DNA from: Rhodococcus sp. Leaf278
GTDB taxonomy: Bacteria > Actinomycetota > Actinomycetes > Mycobacteriales > Mycobacteriaceae
Assembly: GCF_001426085.1 (NCBI RefSeq)
Contig: NZ_LMRR01000001.1
Coordinates: 187,539 to 251,538, forward strand
DNA: 64,000 nucleotides
Reading direction: 5' to 3'
Shown: one piece after another, positions 27,230 through 35,543 of the stretch
Position numbering within the stretch: the first letter of the stretch is position 1
Layout: each line of letters opens with the position of its first letter
The notes under the pieces: generated by a model
What the model saw: only the letters and a program-made list of their open reading frames with translations
Told to the model about the DNA's origin: nothing
The model's database searches: none
Made by a program: the position numbers and the translations under genes

Positions 27230-28513
27230 GTGGACGGTGAGGTCGCGGACACCGCGCGCTCCCAGTCTCGCCGACAGAGCGACTCCGCTCGCCGATATCT
27301 CGATGTCGAGGCAACCACTCCCGCGCTGCGTTCGACGGTCGAATTCGCCGCTCGCAGCGTCGGATTCGCGATCGCCCAGCTCAACGTGCTCGACGAAAAC
27401 ACCCAGTACACGCTGGTCAACGTCGGCGGACCGCCCGTGTCCACCGTCGAGCGGGCCGACACGCTGTGCGACGACGTGGTGCGCACCGGGGAGCCCGCGG
27501 TCGTCGCGCACGGGCGCGTGCACGCCACCACCCGGCAACGCGCCATCCTCGACGACAACGGCATCGCGTCGTACGCATCCGTTCCGTTGCGAGGCCGAGA
27601 AGGCCTGGTCATCGGCACCCTGTGCTTGCTCGATCGCACGCCGCGATCACTCTCGGGTGAGCAGATGCAGGAACTCGAACAGTTCGCGTCGGTGCTCGAG
27701 GAGCAACTCGATCTGCATCGCCGCGTCGGATCCGGCGTCATTCGGCTGGGCAGCGACAACGACATCGCCGACTCCATCGCCGACGGTCACATCGTGCCCT
27801 GGTTCCAGTCGATCGTGGATATGCGAACCGAGGAGATCGTCGGTTTCGAGGCGTTGGCGCGCTGGCACCACCCCACGCGCGGGCTGGTGGTGCCGGCGGA
27901 TTTCGTCCCGTTCGCCGAGGCCAGCGAACTGATCATCGATGTCGACCTCAGTGTGCTCACCCAGGCCGCGGCCGAAATGAAGAAGTGGCACGTCCATCGT
28001 CCTGACCTTCGACTGACGGTCAACATTTCGGGACGCCACCTCGCCCACCCCGACGGCGTCATCCACCTCGAACGCGCCATCGCGTCGTCCGGGGTGTCCC
28101 CGTCGTCGATCTCGCTCGAGCTCACCGAAACCACCGCCGTGACACCGGGGCCGCTGCTGCGTAGGCACATCGACGACGTGCACGCGTTGGGCTTCCGCGT
28201 ACTGCTCGACGATTTCGGTTCGGGCTGGTCCTCGCTCGAACGGTTGGTGACATTGCAGCCCGACGGGATCAAGATCGACGGTCACCTGACGCGGTTCGTC
28301 GATACCGTCGCCGGGCGGGCGATGATCAGGTCGTTGGCCGGAGTCGCGAAGGACCTCGATCTGACGATGATCGTCGAGGGCATCGAAAGCCGCGAACAGG
28401 CCGACGCTGCACTCGAACTCGGGTGCACCCTGGCACAGGGGTATCTGTGGTCGCGGCCGCAGTCGGCGCAGTCGGTACTGCGGACGATCGCCGACAGCGC
28501 CGGCAGTAGTTAG
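27230..28513 (+). CDS. GAF-EAL cyclic-di-GMP phosphodiesterase
   Basis: A 427-residue protein: an N-terminal GAF sensor domain (about 20-165) and a C-terminal EAL domain (about 180-420). The catalytic set appears whole: E207-A-L, NISGRHL, LELTE, LDDFGSGWSSL, IKIDG, VEGIES and AQGYLWSRP. It probably hydrolyses c-di-GMP. GTG 27230 follows GAGGAG at good spacing; a TTG at 27212 is weaker. Its stop overlaps that of the convergent glyoxalase-fold gene. A GGDEF protein lies just beyond, so synthesis and breakdown of the messenger are encoded together. Confidence 0.88.
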   Translation: MDGEVADTARSQSRRQSDSARRYLDVEATTPALRSTVEFAARSVGFAIAQLNVLDENTQYTLVNVGGPPVSTVERADTLCDDVVRTGEPAVVAHGRVHATTRQRAILDDNGIASYASVPLRGREGLVIGTLCLLDRTPRSLSGEQMQELEQFASVLEEQLDLHRRVGSGVIRLGSDNDIADSIADGHIVPWFQSIVDMRTEEIVGFEALARWHHPTRGLVVPADFVPFAEASELIIDVDLSVLTQAAAEMKKWHVHRPDLRLTVNISGRHLAHPDGVIHLERAIASSGVSPSSISLELTETTAVTPGPLLRRHIDDVHALGFRVLLDDFGSGWSSLERLVTLQPDGIKIDGHLTRFVDTVAGRAMIRSLAGVAKDLDLTMIVEGIESREQADAALELGCTLAQGYLWSRPQSAQSVLRTIADSAGSS

Positions 28514-28890
28514 CGGTTGTCGCGTCGGAGCGGATGATCCTGCGGGATCTGAACCAGCACGATCGAAATCCCGTCCGGATCCTCGATCCACATTTCGATC
28601 AGGCCCCACGGCTCCGTTCGCGCCTCGCGCACGATCGGGATCCCCGCTGCTTCCAATTCTTCTGTTGCCGACTCGATGTCGCGTACCTGCAGCCACAGCG
28701 CGCCGGCAAACGTTCCTGGCCCGTCGCCGCGATGATGCGACGCGATCTCGAGCAAACCCTGTCCCGCGAACAACACCGTGCCGCCGGGATACTCCCGAAA
28801 CACGGCAAGGGAGAGGCCATCGCGATAGAACTCGAGGGTCTTCCGGTAGTCGGCCGGCCGCAGAATTGTCCGAGAGGCGAGGATGTCCAC
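28510..28890 (-). CDS. Glyoxalase/bleomycin-resistance fold (VOC) protein
   Basis: A 126-residue single VOC domain protein: DILASRTILRPADYRKTLEF, the GLLEIASHH strand, and PWGLIEMWIEDPDGISIVLV at the C-terminus. Members bind metals and act as dioxygenases, isomerases or drug-binding proteins, and the substrate cannot be told. The GTG at 28890 gives the usual domain start; the longer in-frame reading to 29022 is antisense to the GGDEF gene end. Confidence 0.75.
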   Translation of the reverse strand: MDILASRTILRPADYRKTLEFYRDGLSLAVFREYPGGTVLFAGQGLLEIASHHRGDGPGTFAGALWLQVRDIESATEELEAAGIPIVREARTEPWGLIEMWIEDPDGISIVLVQIPQDHPLRRDNR

Positions 28891-28913
28891 CCCGCATGGA
28901 TACCACGGTCCTG

Positions 28914-30017
28914 TTACAGCACGCTCTTCATCACCCGATCGCCGCCCGCAGCTTTGGCCTCGTACATCATCGAGTCCGCCACCCGTGTTGCGCGCGTGAC
29001 GATGTCGCCGTCCTGATCCCACACCGTCGAATCCCAGTACACGATGGCGGCCCCGATGCTGATGGTCACCGAGACGGTGTCGGTCGGGTCGCGCAAGGCT
29101 CGCCGGACCCCGTGGATGAGGGCGTCGACGTGCAATCGAGACGTCGAGACCACCGCGAGGTACTCCTCACCGCCGGTGCGGGCGAGCACCCCGTACTCGC
29201 CGAGATGGGTACCGAGCCGCTCGGCGACGCGCACGATGACCGCGTCTCCTTCCTCGTGCCCGTACTGGTCGTTGATGGATTTGAAGCGGTCGATGTCCAC
29301 CACCAGCACCGCCACGCATCGATCCTGTTCCCGTCCGAGCTGCCACACGTCGTCTACTGCCGCATCGAGTCCGCGCCGATTGAGCAGCCCGGTGAGTGGA
29401 TCGAGCAACGAACTTCGAGCGTCATCGGTCAGGACGGTCACCAGCAGGTGCGAGGTCAGCGGAACCCCGGCAATGACCAACAGCACCACGTTGGTCCGGA
29501 AGATCAATGATGCGATGTCCACCTCGGTGTTGCCGTAGGTCGCCGCTGCGGCCACGACAGTGCAGACCACAGCGAAGAACAAGTGGGCCACCAGCCAGCG
29601 CGGGCTGAGGAAGAACGTGCAGAAGGTGCCGATCACGGCGAACAGCGCGCAGGTGAGTACCGCGTCCGCGAGCGGATTGATCAGGAGAGTGGAGGCCGTG
29701 CCCAGGTCGGCGAAGACGGCGAACGCCACCACTCCGAATCGGCCGGGGAACGGCTTGGTGATCCACGCGGCTGCGACCACCACGACCATGACGAGCAGGA
29801 CGGCTTTCCAGCCGATTGCCACGACGCTCCGCGAGGTGTCGACGGAGAACAGAGACACCACCGCAAGAGCGCCGTAGTTCAGCGTCAGGACGGCCATCAC
29901 CCAACGGATGGCCCGGCCGGTGGGACGCGAGTTCTGGAAATCCGCCATCCAGGCGTAGTCGAACGGCTGCAGAAACCACCGTACGAGCGCGTTCCGAGAG
30001 CCGCCTGGCGAGTTCAC
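28914..30017 (-). CDS. Membrane GGDEF diguanylate cyclase
   Basis: A protein of about 367 residues with six N-terminal membrane helices and a C-terminal GGDEF domain. The active-site loop is RTGGEEY (GGEEY near 282-286), with DPLTGLLNRRG and VDIDRFKSINDQYGH intact, so c-di-GMP synthesis is likely. No RxxD inhibitory site is seen just before the loop. The start is uncertain: GTG 30017 lies 7 bases after menB, while an ATG at 30080 has a good ribosome site but overlaps menB by 56 bases. Confidence 0.85.
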   Translation of the reverse strand: MNSPGGSRNALVRWFLQPFDYAWMADFQNSRPTGRAIRWVMAVLTLNYGALAVVSLFSVDTSRSVVAIGWKAVLLVMVVVVAAAWITKPFPGRFGVVAFAVFADLGTASTLLINPLADAVLTCALFAVIGTFCTFFLSPRWLVAHLFFAVVCTVVAAAATYGNTEVDIASLIFRTNVVLLVIAGVPLTSHLLVTVLTDDARSSLLDPLTGLLNRRGLDAAVDDVWQLGREQDRCVAVLVVDIDRFKSINDQYGHEEGDAVIVRVAERLGTHLGEYGVLARTGGEEYLAVVSTSRLHVDALIHGVRRALRDPTDTVSVTISIGAAIVYWDSTVWDQDGDIVTRATRVADSMMYEAKAAGGDRVMKSVL

Positions 30018-30024
30018 GAGCAGG

Positions 30025-30918
30025 TCAGAAGTAACGAGGGAACGGCGACCAGTCGGGCTCGCGCTTTTCGAGGAACGCATCGCGTCCCTCGACGGCCTCG
30101 TCGGTCATGTACGCCAGGCGAGTCGCTTCACCGGCGAACAGCTGCTGGCCCACCAGGCCGTCGTCCTGGAGGTTGAATGCGTACTTCAGCATCCGCTGCG
30201 CCTGCGGCGATTTGGCGTTGATCTTCGCGGCCCATTCGATGGCCGTGTTCTCGAGTTCGGCGTGATCGACGACCTTGTTCACGGCGCCCATGCGATGCAT
30301 CTCCTCGGCCGAGTACGTCTCGCCGAGGAAGAAGATCTCTCGGGCGAACTTCTGGCCGACCATCTTGGCCAGGTACGCACTGCCGTAGCCACCGTCGAAG
30401 CTGCCGACATCGGCGTCGGTCTGCTTGAACCGAGCATGCTCGCGGCTCGCCAGCGTCAGATCGCACACCACGTGCAGGCTGTGGCCGCCGCCCGCTGCCC
30501 AGCCGTTGACCAGACAGATGACGACCTTCGGCATGAATCTGATCAGCCGCTGCACTTCCAGAATGTGCAGGCGCCCGGCGCGAGCCTTGTCCACGGTCTC
30601 GGCCGTTTCACCGTCCGCATACTGGTAGCCACTGCGTCCACGGATGCGTTGATCTCCGCCGGAGCAGAAGGCCCAGCCGCCGTCCTTGCTGCTCGGCCCG
30701 TTTCCGGTGAGCAGCACCGTGCCCACGTCGGAGCTCACCCGCGCGTGCTCGAGCGTGCGGTACAACTCGTCGACGGTGTGCGGCCGAAACGCGTTGCGGA
30801 TCTCGGGACGATCGAACGCAACTCGCACGGTCGCGTCGGACACGTGTCGGTGATAGGTGACGTCGGTCAGATCTTCGAAACCGGGAACGGGGAGCCACAG
30901 CTCGGGAGTGAAGGTCAC
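30025..30918 (-). CDS. menB: 1,4-dihydroxy-2-naphthoyl-CoA synthase
   Basis: MenB, a crotonase-fold enzyme, cyclises o-succinylbenzoyl-CoA to DHNA-CoA. The 297-residue protein has the oxyanion regions WAFCSGGDQRIRGRSGY and NGWAAGGGHSLHVVCDLTLA, plus the DADVGSFDGGYGSAYLA segment diagnostic of MenB. The ATG at 30918 is divergent from the thioesterase-menC pair across 68 bases, so the two menaquinone transcripts may share a control region. Confidence 0.96.
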   Translation of the reverse strand: MTFTPELWLPVPGFEDLTDVTYHRHVSDATVRVAFDRPEIRNAFRPHTVDELYRTLEHARVSSDVGTVLLTGNGPSSKDGGWAFCSGGDQRIRGRSGYQYADGETAETVDKARAGRLHILEVQRLIRFMPKVVICLVNGWAAGGGHSLHVVCDLTLASREHARFKQTDADVGSFDGGYGSAYLAKMVGQKFAREIFFLGETYSAEEMHRMGAVNKVVDHAELENTAIEWAAKINAKSPQAQRMLKYAFNLQDDGLVGQQLFAGEATRLAYMTDEAVEGRDAFLEKREPDWSPFPRYF

Positions 30919-30986
30919 GGTCGTCAGCTTAACGGTGGTCGGGGTGGCATCCGTGCCGACCGGTCGGTGCAGCTAGCGTGCAGGTC

Positions 30987-31631
30987 ATGACCGATCCGAT
31001 CGAGCTCGACCGAGAATCCGACCCCGATTACGACCATCACGGCGGCTTCCCGCGTTTCGTGCCGGCGAAGGTGGGCCCGGAGTACGGGCAGCTGCTCGAG
31101 GCCTTGCGCACGGTGCAGGACCTCGCGGTGTCCACCTCGCTGCCGGCCGAGGTCGCCGAGGCGGCCGCAGGCAAAGCCCGAGAATTGATCGAGCTGATGA
31201 CTCCGCACGTGGTTGCCGAAGGCCGTCAGACGGCCGGGCGAGTTCCGCGTCTGCCGGGACGAGGCTCGCTGTTGCTGATGCCCTGGATCATCGAGAAGAT
31301 CGACGCCGACGGCGTCCGCAGCCGGGGCATGTTCCGGCGCTTCCATCTCGGTGGTAACTCCGCCGCGCACGGTGGCACGCTGCCTCTGCTGTTCGACGAC
31401 CTCTTCGGCCTGATCCAGCACGCCTACGGCAGGCCCATCAGCCGGACGGCGTACCTGCACATCAACTATCGCAAGGTGACTCCACTGAACACCGAGCTGG
31501 TCGTCGAAGGCGCGGTGGACAGGGTGGAAGGACGTAAGACGTTCATCAACGCCCGGCTCACCGATCTGGACGGCAACCTCCTGGCCGACTGTGAAGCGTT
31601 GATGGTGCAGTTGCTTCCGGGGCAGCAATGA
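30987..31631 (+). CDS. Hotdog-fold (PaaI-like) thioesterase, candidate DHNA-CoA thioesterase
   Basis: A 214-residue protein. The C-terminal two-thirds is a PaaI-type hotdog domain: HLGGNSAAHGGTLPLLFDDL followed by AYLHINYRKVTPLNTELVV. Such domains hydrolyse acyl-CoA thioesters. Its TGA overlaps the menC ATG (31628-31631) and it is divergent from menB, so it is embedded in menaquinone genes. DHNA-CoA hydrolysis has no other candidate here, so that role is inferred, not shown. The ATG at 30987 was chosen over one three codons upstream. Confidence 0.75.
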   Translation: MTDPIELDRESDPDYDHHGGFPRFVPAKVGPEYGQLLEALRTVQDLAVSTSLPAEVAEAAAGKARELIELMTPHVVAEGRQTAGRVPRLPGRGSLLLMPWIIEKIDADGVRSRGMFRRFHLGGNSAAHGGTLPLLFDDLFGLIQHAYGRPISRTAYLHINYRKVTPLNTELVVEGAVDRVEGRKTFINARLTDLDGNLLADCEALMVQLLPGQQ

Positions 31632-32599
31632 TCCCGGCGGTCGACGACCTGCTCGACGGCGCACACGTGCTCTCGATGCCGATGCGGACGAAATTCCGCG
31701 GCATCACCACGCGTGAGGTGATGTTGATCCGGGGGCCCGCCGGGTGGGGTGAGTTCTCGCCGTTCACCGAATACGACGACGGCGAATCGGCTCCGTGGTT
31801 GGCCTCGGCAATCGAGGCTGCATGGGAGGGACCGCCGAGCCCGCTGCGTCGACGTATCCCGGTGAACGCAACGGTTCCTGCGGTGCCGGCCGCCGACGTG
31901 GCGTCGGTGCTGAGTCGGTCTCCCGGGGCCGAGACGGCGAAGGTGAAGGTGGCCGAGAAAGGTCAGACCCTGGCCGACGACGTCGCTCGCGTCCGCGCGG
32001 TGCGTGAGCTGGTGCCGCGGGTCCGAATCGACGCCAACGGCGGCTGGACCGTCGACGAGGCGGTGACGGCGCTGGCGGCCCTGACGGCCGACGGCCCGCT
32101 GGAGTACGCCGAGCAACCGTGCGCCACCGTTGCCGAGCTCGTCGAACTGCGGCGTCGGACACCGGGGGTACGGGTGGCCGCCGACGAGAGCATCCGCCGA
32201 GCCGAGGACCCGATGAAGGTCGTACGAGCAGGCGGGGCCGACATCGCGGTAGTGAAGGTCGCTCCGCTCGGCGGGATGCGGGCAGTGCTCGAACTGGCAG
32301 GCGAGTTGGCGGAGTACGGCGTGCCGGTGGTGGTGTCGAGTGCACTCGATTCTGCGGTCGGCATCTCGGCCGGGTTGGCCGCAGCCGCTGCAATTCCGCA
32401 TCTCGAATTTGCATGCGGGTTGGGGACGGGCAGTCTGTTCGTCCGTGACGTCGCCCCGGCACTGGACGTGGTCGACGGAACGTATCCGGTCGGGAGCGCC
32501 GAACCGGATGCGCAGGCCCTGATCGAACTCGGTGCCGACGCCGAGCGCACACAGTGGTGGATCGATCGAGTTCGGCGCTGTCACGCCCTTCTGCGGTAG
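31628..32599 (+). CDS. menC: o-succinylbenzoate synthase
   Basis: MenC dehydrates SHCHC to o-succinylbenzoate. The 323-residue enolase-superfamily enzyme has the KVK pair at 105-107, and metal ligands at D135 (RIDANGGW), E162 (AEQP) and D186 (ADES), followed by the VKVAPLGG strand. It overlaps the upstream thioesterase by 4 bases, so they are coupled. Length matches actinobacterial MenC. Confidence 0.95.
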   Translation: MIPAVDDLLDGAHVLSMPMRTKFRGITTREVMLIRGPAGWGEFSPFTEYDDGESAPWLASAIEAAWEGPPSPLRRRIPVNATVPAVPAADVASVLSRSPGAETAKVKVAEKGQTLADDVARVRAVRELVPRVRIDANGGWTVDEAVTALAALTADGPLEYAEQPCATVAELVELRRRTPGVRVAADESIRRAEDPMKVVRAGGADIAVVKVAPLGGMRAVLELAGELAEYGVPVVVSSALDSAVGISAGLAAAAAIPHLEFACGLGTGSLFVRDVAPALDVVDGTYPVGSAEPDAQALIELGADAERTQWWIDRVRRCHALLR

Positions 32600-32650
32600 T
32601 CTTGCGCCCGGTCCGCGTGGGACCGCTGAATATCTGGGAGGAACTTCGAA

Positions 32651-33094
32651 GTGGTTGCTGCACTGAAGGATTCGCTGCTCGACGAGTCGAAGGCCGACGC
32701 GCTGCGCGTCGATGTCCTGGCGCTGATCGACGCCGAGGTTGCGGACAAGAAGGGCGCGAGCGGGCTCGCGGTCAAGGGGGGATACGGCGCAGTGAAGAAG
32801 GTCGGGCCGTCGTACATCGACAGCGCGGTCTCTGCCCTGTGGCCCGATTTCGTCGACAAGCTCGACCCGTTCTGGCAGTCGTACAACGCCGCCCCGCAGG
32901 GCACGTTCGGTCAGTACCTCGCCGCCAACGGCGACGCCGCATCCGACGCCCTGCTCTCGGTCACCGATGCGCGTATCGAGGAAACCGACAAGTCCGTCGT
33001 CAAGAAGTTCTACGGCAGCCTGCGTGGCTCGGCGAAGAAGAACGTCACCGAGGCACTGCCGCGCGTGGGTGACCTGGTCGCCAAGCACGCCTGA
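32651..33094 (+). CDS. Conserved small helical protein (DUF6918-like)
   Basis: A 147-residue, Lys/Ala-rich, soluble and probably helical protein, beginning MVAALKDSLLDESK. The GTG at 32651 follows GGGAGG at good spacing. It resembles a family in mycolata that I recall as DUF6918; the name is uncertain and the function unknown. It ends at a perfect 23-bp hairpin shared with the next, convergent gene. Confidence 0.6.
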   Translation: MVAALKDSLLDESKADALRVDVLALIDAEVADKKGASGLAVKGGYGAVKKVGPSYIDSAVSALWPDFVDKLDPFWQSYNAAPQGTFGQYLAANGDAASDALLSVTDARIEETDKSVVKKFYGSLRGSAKKNVTEALPRVGDLVAKHA

Positions 33095-33154
33095 GCGGCT
33101 TCGCCGCATGTGAGCAGAAATTCGTAGCCTGCTACGAATTTCTGCTCACATGCG
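33095..33154. repeat. Perfect 23-bp hairpin, intergenic palindromic repeat copy 1
   Basis: A 23-base arm (33105-33127) and its exact complement (33132-33154) surround a 4-base loop, preceded by a small GCGGC-TTC-GCCGC stem. The lead-in GAGCGGCTTCGCCGCATGTG matches the element at 50674 closely. It lies between convergent genes, and the stop of the DUF2252 gene falls in the right arm. It probably acts as a two-way terminator. Confidence 0.8.
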
Positions 33155-34543
33155 CGTAGCGCTCAACCGCTCCCAATCGGCCTCGGTTTGATCGGCATAC
33201 AGTCGCGCGAATCGGCCCAGAGCGACGTCGAGTTCATCGGAATCGCCGGTGTATCCCGAGATCATCGACGCGCCGCTGGTGCGGGCATGTCCCTTGGCCA
33301 GGAGCCGCCCCACCACCCGTGCGTAGTCCACCAGGGCCGGCGCATCGATCGACGAGAGATCGATCGTCCCCTTCATGTTGCGGAACTGCCGCACGTAGTA
33401 CTGCCGGCCGGCGATGGTGGTCCAGCCCAGCAGCGGATCGCTCACCGTCTGCAGATCCTGTTGATACTCCACGACGCGTTGTCCCTGGTGGTCGTGCCAC
33501 GCAGACTCGCCGTGCACGTACGGTGCGAGCACCGACCGCCTGGCCTGCTTGAGCTGCAGGAACACCACATCGTCCTCGCTGGTGCCCTCGAGTAGCGCCA
33601 CGTACGCCCGAAGCCCGACACTTCCCACCCCGACGACGCGATGCGCGACGTCGATCAACGTGTATCCCCCCAGCACCCGACGCCAATGCGGGGTGAGGGT
33701 GAGCAGGTACTCGTCCAGCCCGACGGCGAGCAGCTCTTCGTCCTTCGCCGAGATACGGGTGGTGATCGGCGGCTCCTCGACGATCCTGCGCGTGCCCTCG
33801 TGCTCCTCGGTGAATCGAGGTAGCACGCGATCGCTGGTGCGTCGACGCGCTTTCTTGGTGGCGCGCTTGATCTCCTTGCGCAACGATCCGGCAGTGGCGT
33901 CCCGTTGCAATTTCTCTGCCGTCAGACGCTGGAACGAGCGCGACATCAGCGGCTCGTCCGCCAGCCTGGCCACCTCGATGCGATACGAGGACACACAGGC
34001 GGTGACGGCATCGCGACACTGATCCTCGCTGCGTCCGTTCTGCCGCCCGGCCACCCAGATGCTGGCGGCGAGGCGTCGGAGATCCCACTCCCAGGCTCCC
34101 GGATGTGCCTCGTCGAAATCGTTGAGGTCGATGACGAGGTCACGTTCGGGGGAGGCGTAGAAGCCGAAGTTGCCGAGGTGGGCGTCGCCGCTGATCACCG
34201 GATTGATTCCGGTCGAGGGCAGCATCGCGACGTCCCGAGCCATGACGATGGCTGTTCCGCGCAGAAATCCGTAGGGGGATTCGACCATCCGCTCGAGACG
34301 GGTGGGGATCAACCATTCGATTCGGCCCTGGTGCGAGTACTCGATCTGTTTGACCGGGTCGGGGCGATCCGGCGGCGCTGCCCACTCCCCGAGCGAGGCG
34401 ATCGGGACCTTCTCGCGTAGCCGTCGACCCAGTTCGTACCGTTCGGCACGGGGGAGCGGCCGAGCGCGCAGCGACGCGTACGGTGCGCTGTCGACTCCTG
34501 CCGAGTCGGTGACGACGGTGTGACCTTTTCCGGAGCCGGACAT
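33146..34543 (-). CDS. DUF2252 family protein (kinase-like fold)
   Basis: A 465-residue DUF2252 protein with a kinase-like core: the GDAHLGNFG motif (compare the HxDxxxxN catalytic loop of aminoglycoside phosphotransferases) followed by the metal-site-like DLNDFDEAHPG. These motifs suggest a phosphotransferase fold, but no substrate is known. It sits 22 bases after the siderophore-interacting protein gene on the same strand. Confidence 0.8.
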   Translation of the reverse strand: MSGSGKGHTVVTDSAGVDSAPYASLRARPLPRAERYELGRRLREKVPIASLGEWAAPPDRPDPVKQIEYSHQGRIEWLIPTRLERMVESPYGFLRGTAIVMARDVAMLPSTGINPVISGDAHLGNFGFYASPERDLVIDLNDFDEAHPGAWEWDLRRLAASIWVAGRQNGRSEDQCRDAVTACVSSYRIEVARLADEPLMSRSFQRLTAEKLQRDATAGSLRKEIKRATKKARRRTSDRVLPRFTEEHEGTRRIVEEPPITTRISAKDEELLAVGLDEYLLTLTPHWRRVLGGYTLIDVAHRVVGVGSVGLRAYVALLEGTSEDDVVFLQLKQARRSVLAPYVHGESAWHDHQGQRVVEYQQDLQTVSDPLLGWTTIAGRQYYVRQFRNMKGTIDLSSIDAPALVDYARVVGRLLAKGHARTSGASMISGYTGDSDELDVALGRFARLYADQTEADWERLSATRM

Positions 34544-34565
34544 GTGAGATCACACTAATCCAGCG

Positions 34566-35495
34566 CTACGGGGCAGCCTTACCGAACTTCCAGTATCCGG
34601 TGAAGCAGATCTGCGACTTGGGCACGGAACGCTCGTTCACCAGGTACCGGCGCAGTCCTGTGGCCAGTGCCTGTTCACCCGCCACGTAGACGACGGGATC
34701 GCCGTCCGGAAGCTCGGCTTTCTGCACCGCGGCCAATGCAGCCTCGCCCGGCTTGGCCAGGGCGTTGGGACGCACGATCCATTCGATCTCGACGCCTGCC
34801 TGCAGGTCCTGCTTCTGGATGTCGGCCTCGCTGGGCACTTCGATGAACGCTCTGACCCGAGCATCCTCCGGCAACGACCGCAGAATGCCGAGAATTGCCG
34901 GGGCCGCGCTCTCGTCGCCGACGAGCAACTGCCAGTTGGATCGGCGCTCGAAGGTGTAGATGCGCCCTTCGTCGAAGATCGCGACGTGATCGCCTGGAGC
35001 GGCGTTTTGAGCCCACGTCGACGCCGGACCTGCCTGCGCGTCTCCACTCCCGCTCTCATGGGTCGTTCCGCCGGCTTCACTCCCGCTCTCATGGGTCGTT
35101 CCGCCGGCTCCACTCCCGTATTCATGGGTCGTTCCGCCGGCTCCACTCCCGTGCACGACGAAGTCGATGTCCAGCTCGGCACCGTCCCCATGCCTGCCCT
35201 GCCCGGCCGGTCGGAAGTCGCTGACGGTGTAATTCCGAACCACCGGCCTGGTGTCCTTGGAGAACGTCAGATATTGGGCGTACATGAGCATCGAAGTAGC
35301 GCTGGGGATGCGCGGCTCGTTCTGGCCCGGCTGCGGTAGGAACAGGCGGAACCAGTGGTCGTAGCCCATGTAGCAAAACTCTGACAGTGACTCGCTGCCG
35401 AGGGTGACCCGGATGAAACTGGGGCTGAGTCGCTCGCTCCCCAGCACGGTCAGGCGATAATAAGCGGGCTTGTTCGGCTTGAGGTACTTGCTCAT
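34566..35495 (-). CDS. Siderophore-interacting protein (FAD-linked ferric reductase) with repeat insertion
   Basis: A 309-residue SIP-family flavoprotein that reduces ferric siderophores to release iron. The FAD domain has FIRVTLGSESL and PVVRNYTVSDFRP near residues 23-90; the NAD(P) domain ends YVAGEQAL...CFTGYWKFGKAAP. Between them, at about residues 113-150, lies an insertion of repeated G-S-G-A-G-G-T-T-H-E units, absent from ordinary family members of about 270 residues. The repeats correspond to 35045-35143. The insertion falls in a surface loop of the FAD domain and probably leaves the fold intact. Confidence 0.85.
   Translation of the reverse strand: MSKYLKPNKPAYYRLTVLGSERLSPSFIRVTLGSESLSEFCYMGYDHWFRLFLPQPGQNEPRIPSATSMLMYAQYLTFSKDTRPVVRNYTVSDFRPAGQGRHGDGAELDIDFVVHGSGAGGTTHEYGSGAGGTTHESGSEAGGTTHESGSGDAQAGPASTWAQNAAPGDHVAIFDEGRIYTFERRSNWQLLVGDESAAPAILGILRSLPEDARVRAFIEVPSEADIQKQDLQAGVEIEWIVRPNALAKPGEAALAAVQKAELPDGDPVVYVAGEQALATGLRRYLVNERSVPKSQICFTGYWKFGKAAP
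35045..35143. repeat. 33-bp tandem repeat, three copies, inside SIP gene
   Basis: Three units at 35045-35077, 35078-35110 and 35111-35143 differ by only a few bases, and a ninth-base remnant follows. The unit is 11 codons, so copy-number changes keep the frame. Confidence 0.9.
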
Positions 35496-35543
35496 GCCGC
35501 AAAGGTTAGCCGACCCTAAGTAGCGGTGGGGCTGCGTCGATTT

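Noticed and set aside
31466..33109. A 547-codon minus-strand frame across menC
   Set aside because: Shadow of the thioesterase, menC and the small protein gene; no family features.
35045..35143. CRISPR-like array
   Set aside because: The units are adjacent, without spacers, and keep the reading frame of a protein. They are a coding tandem repeat.
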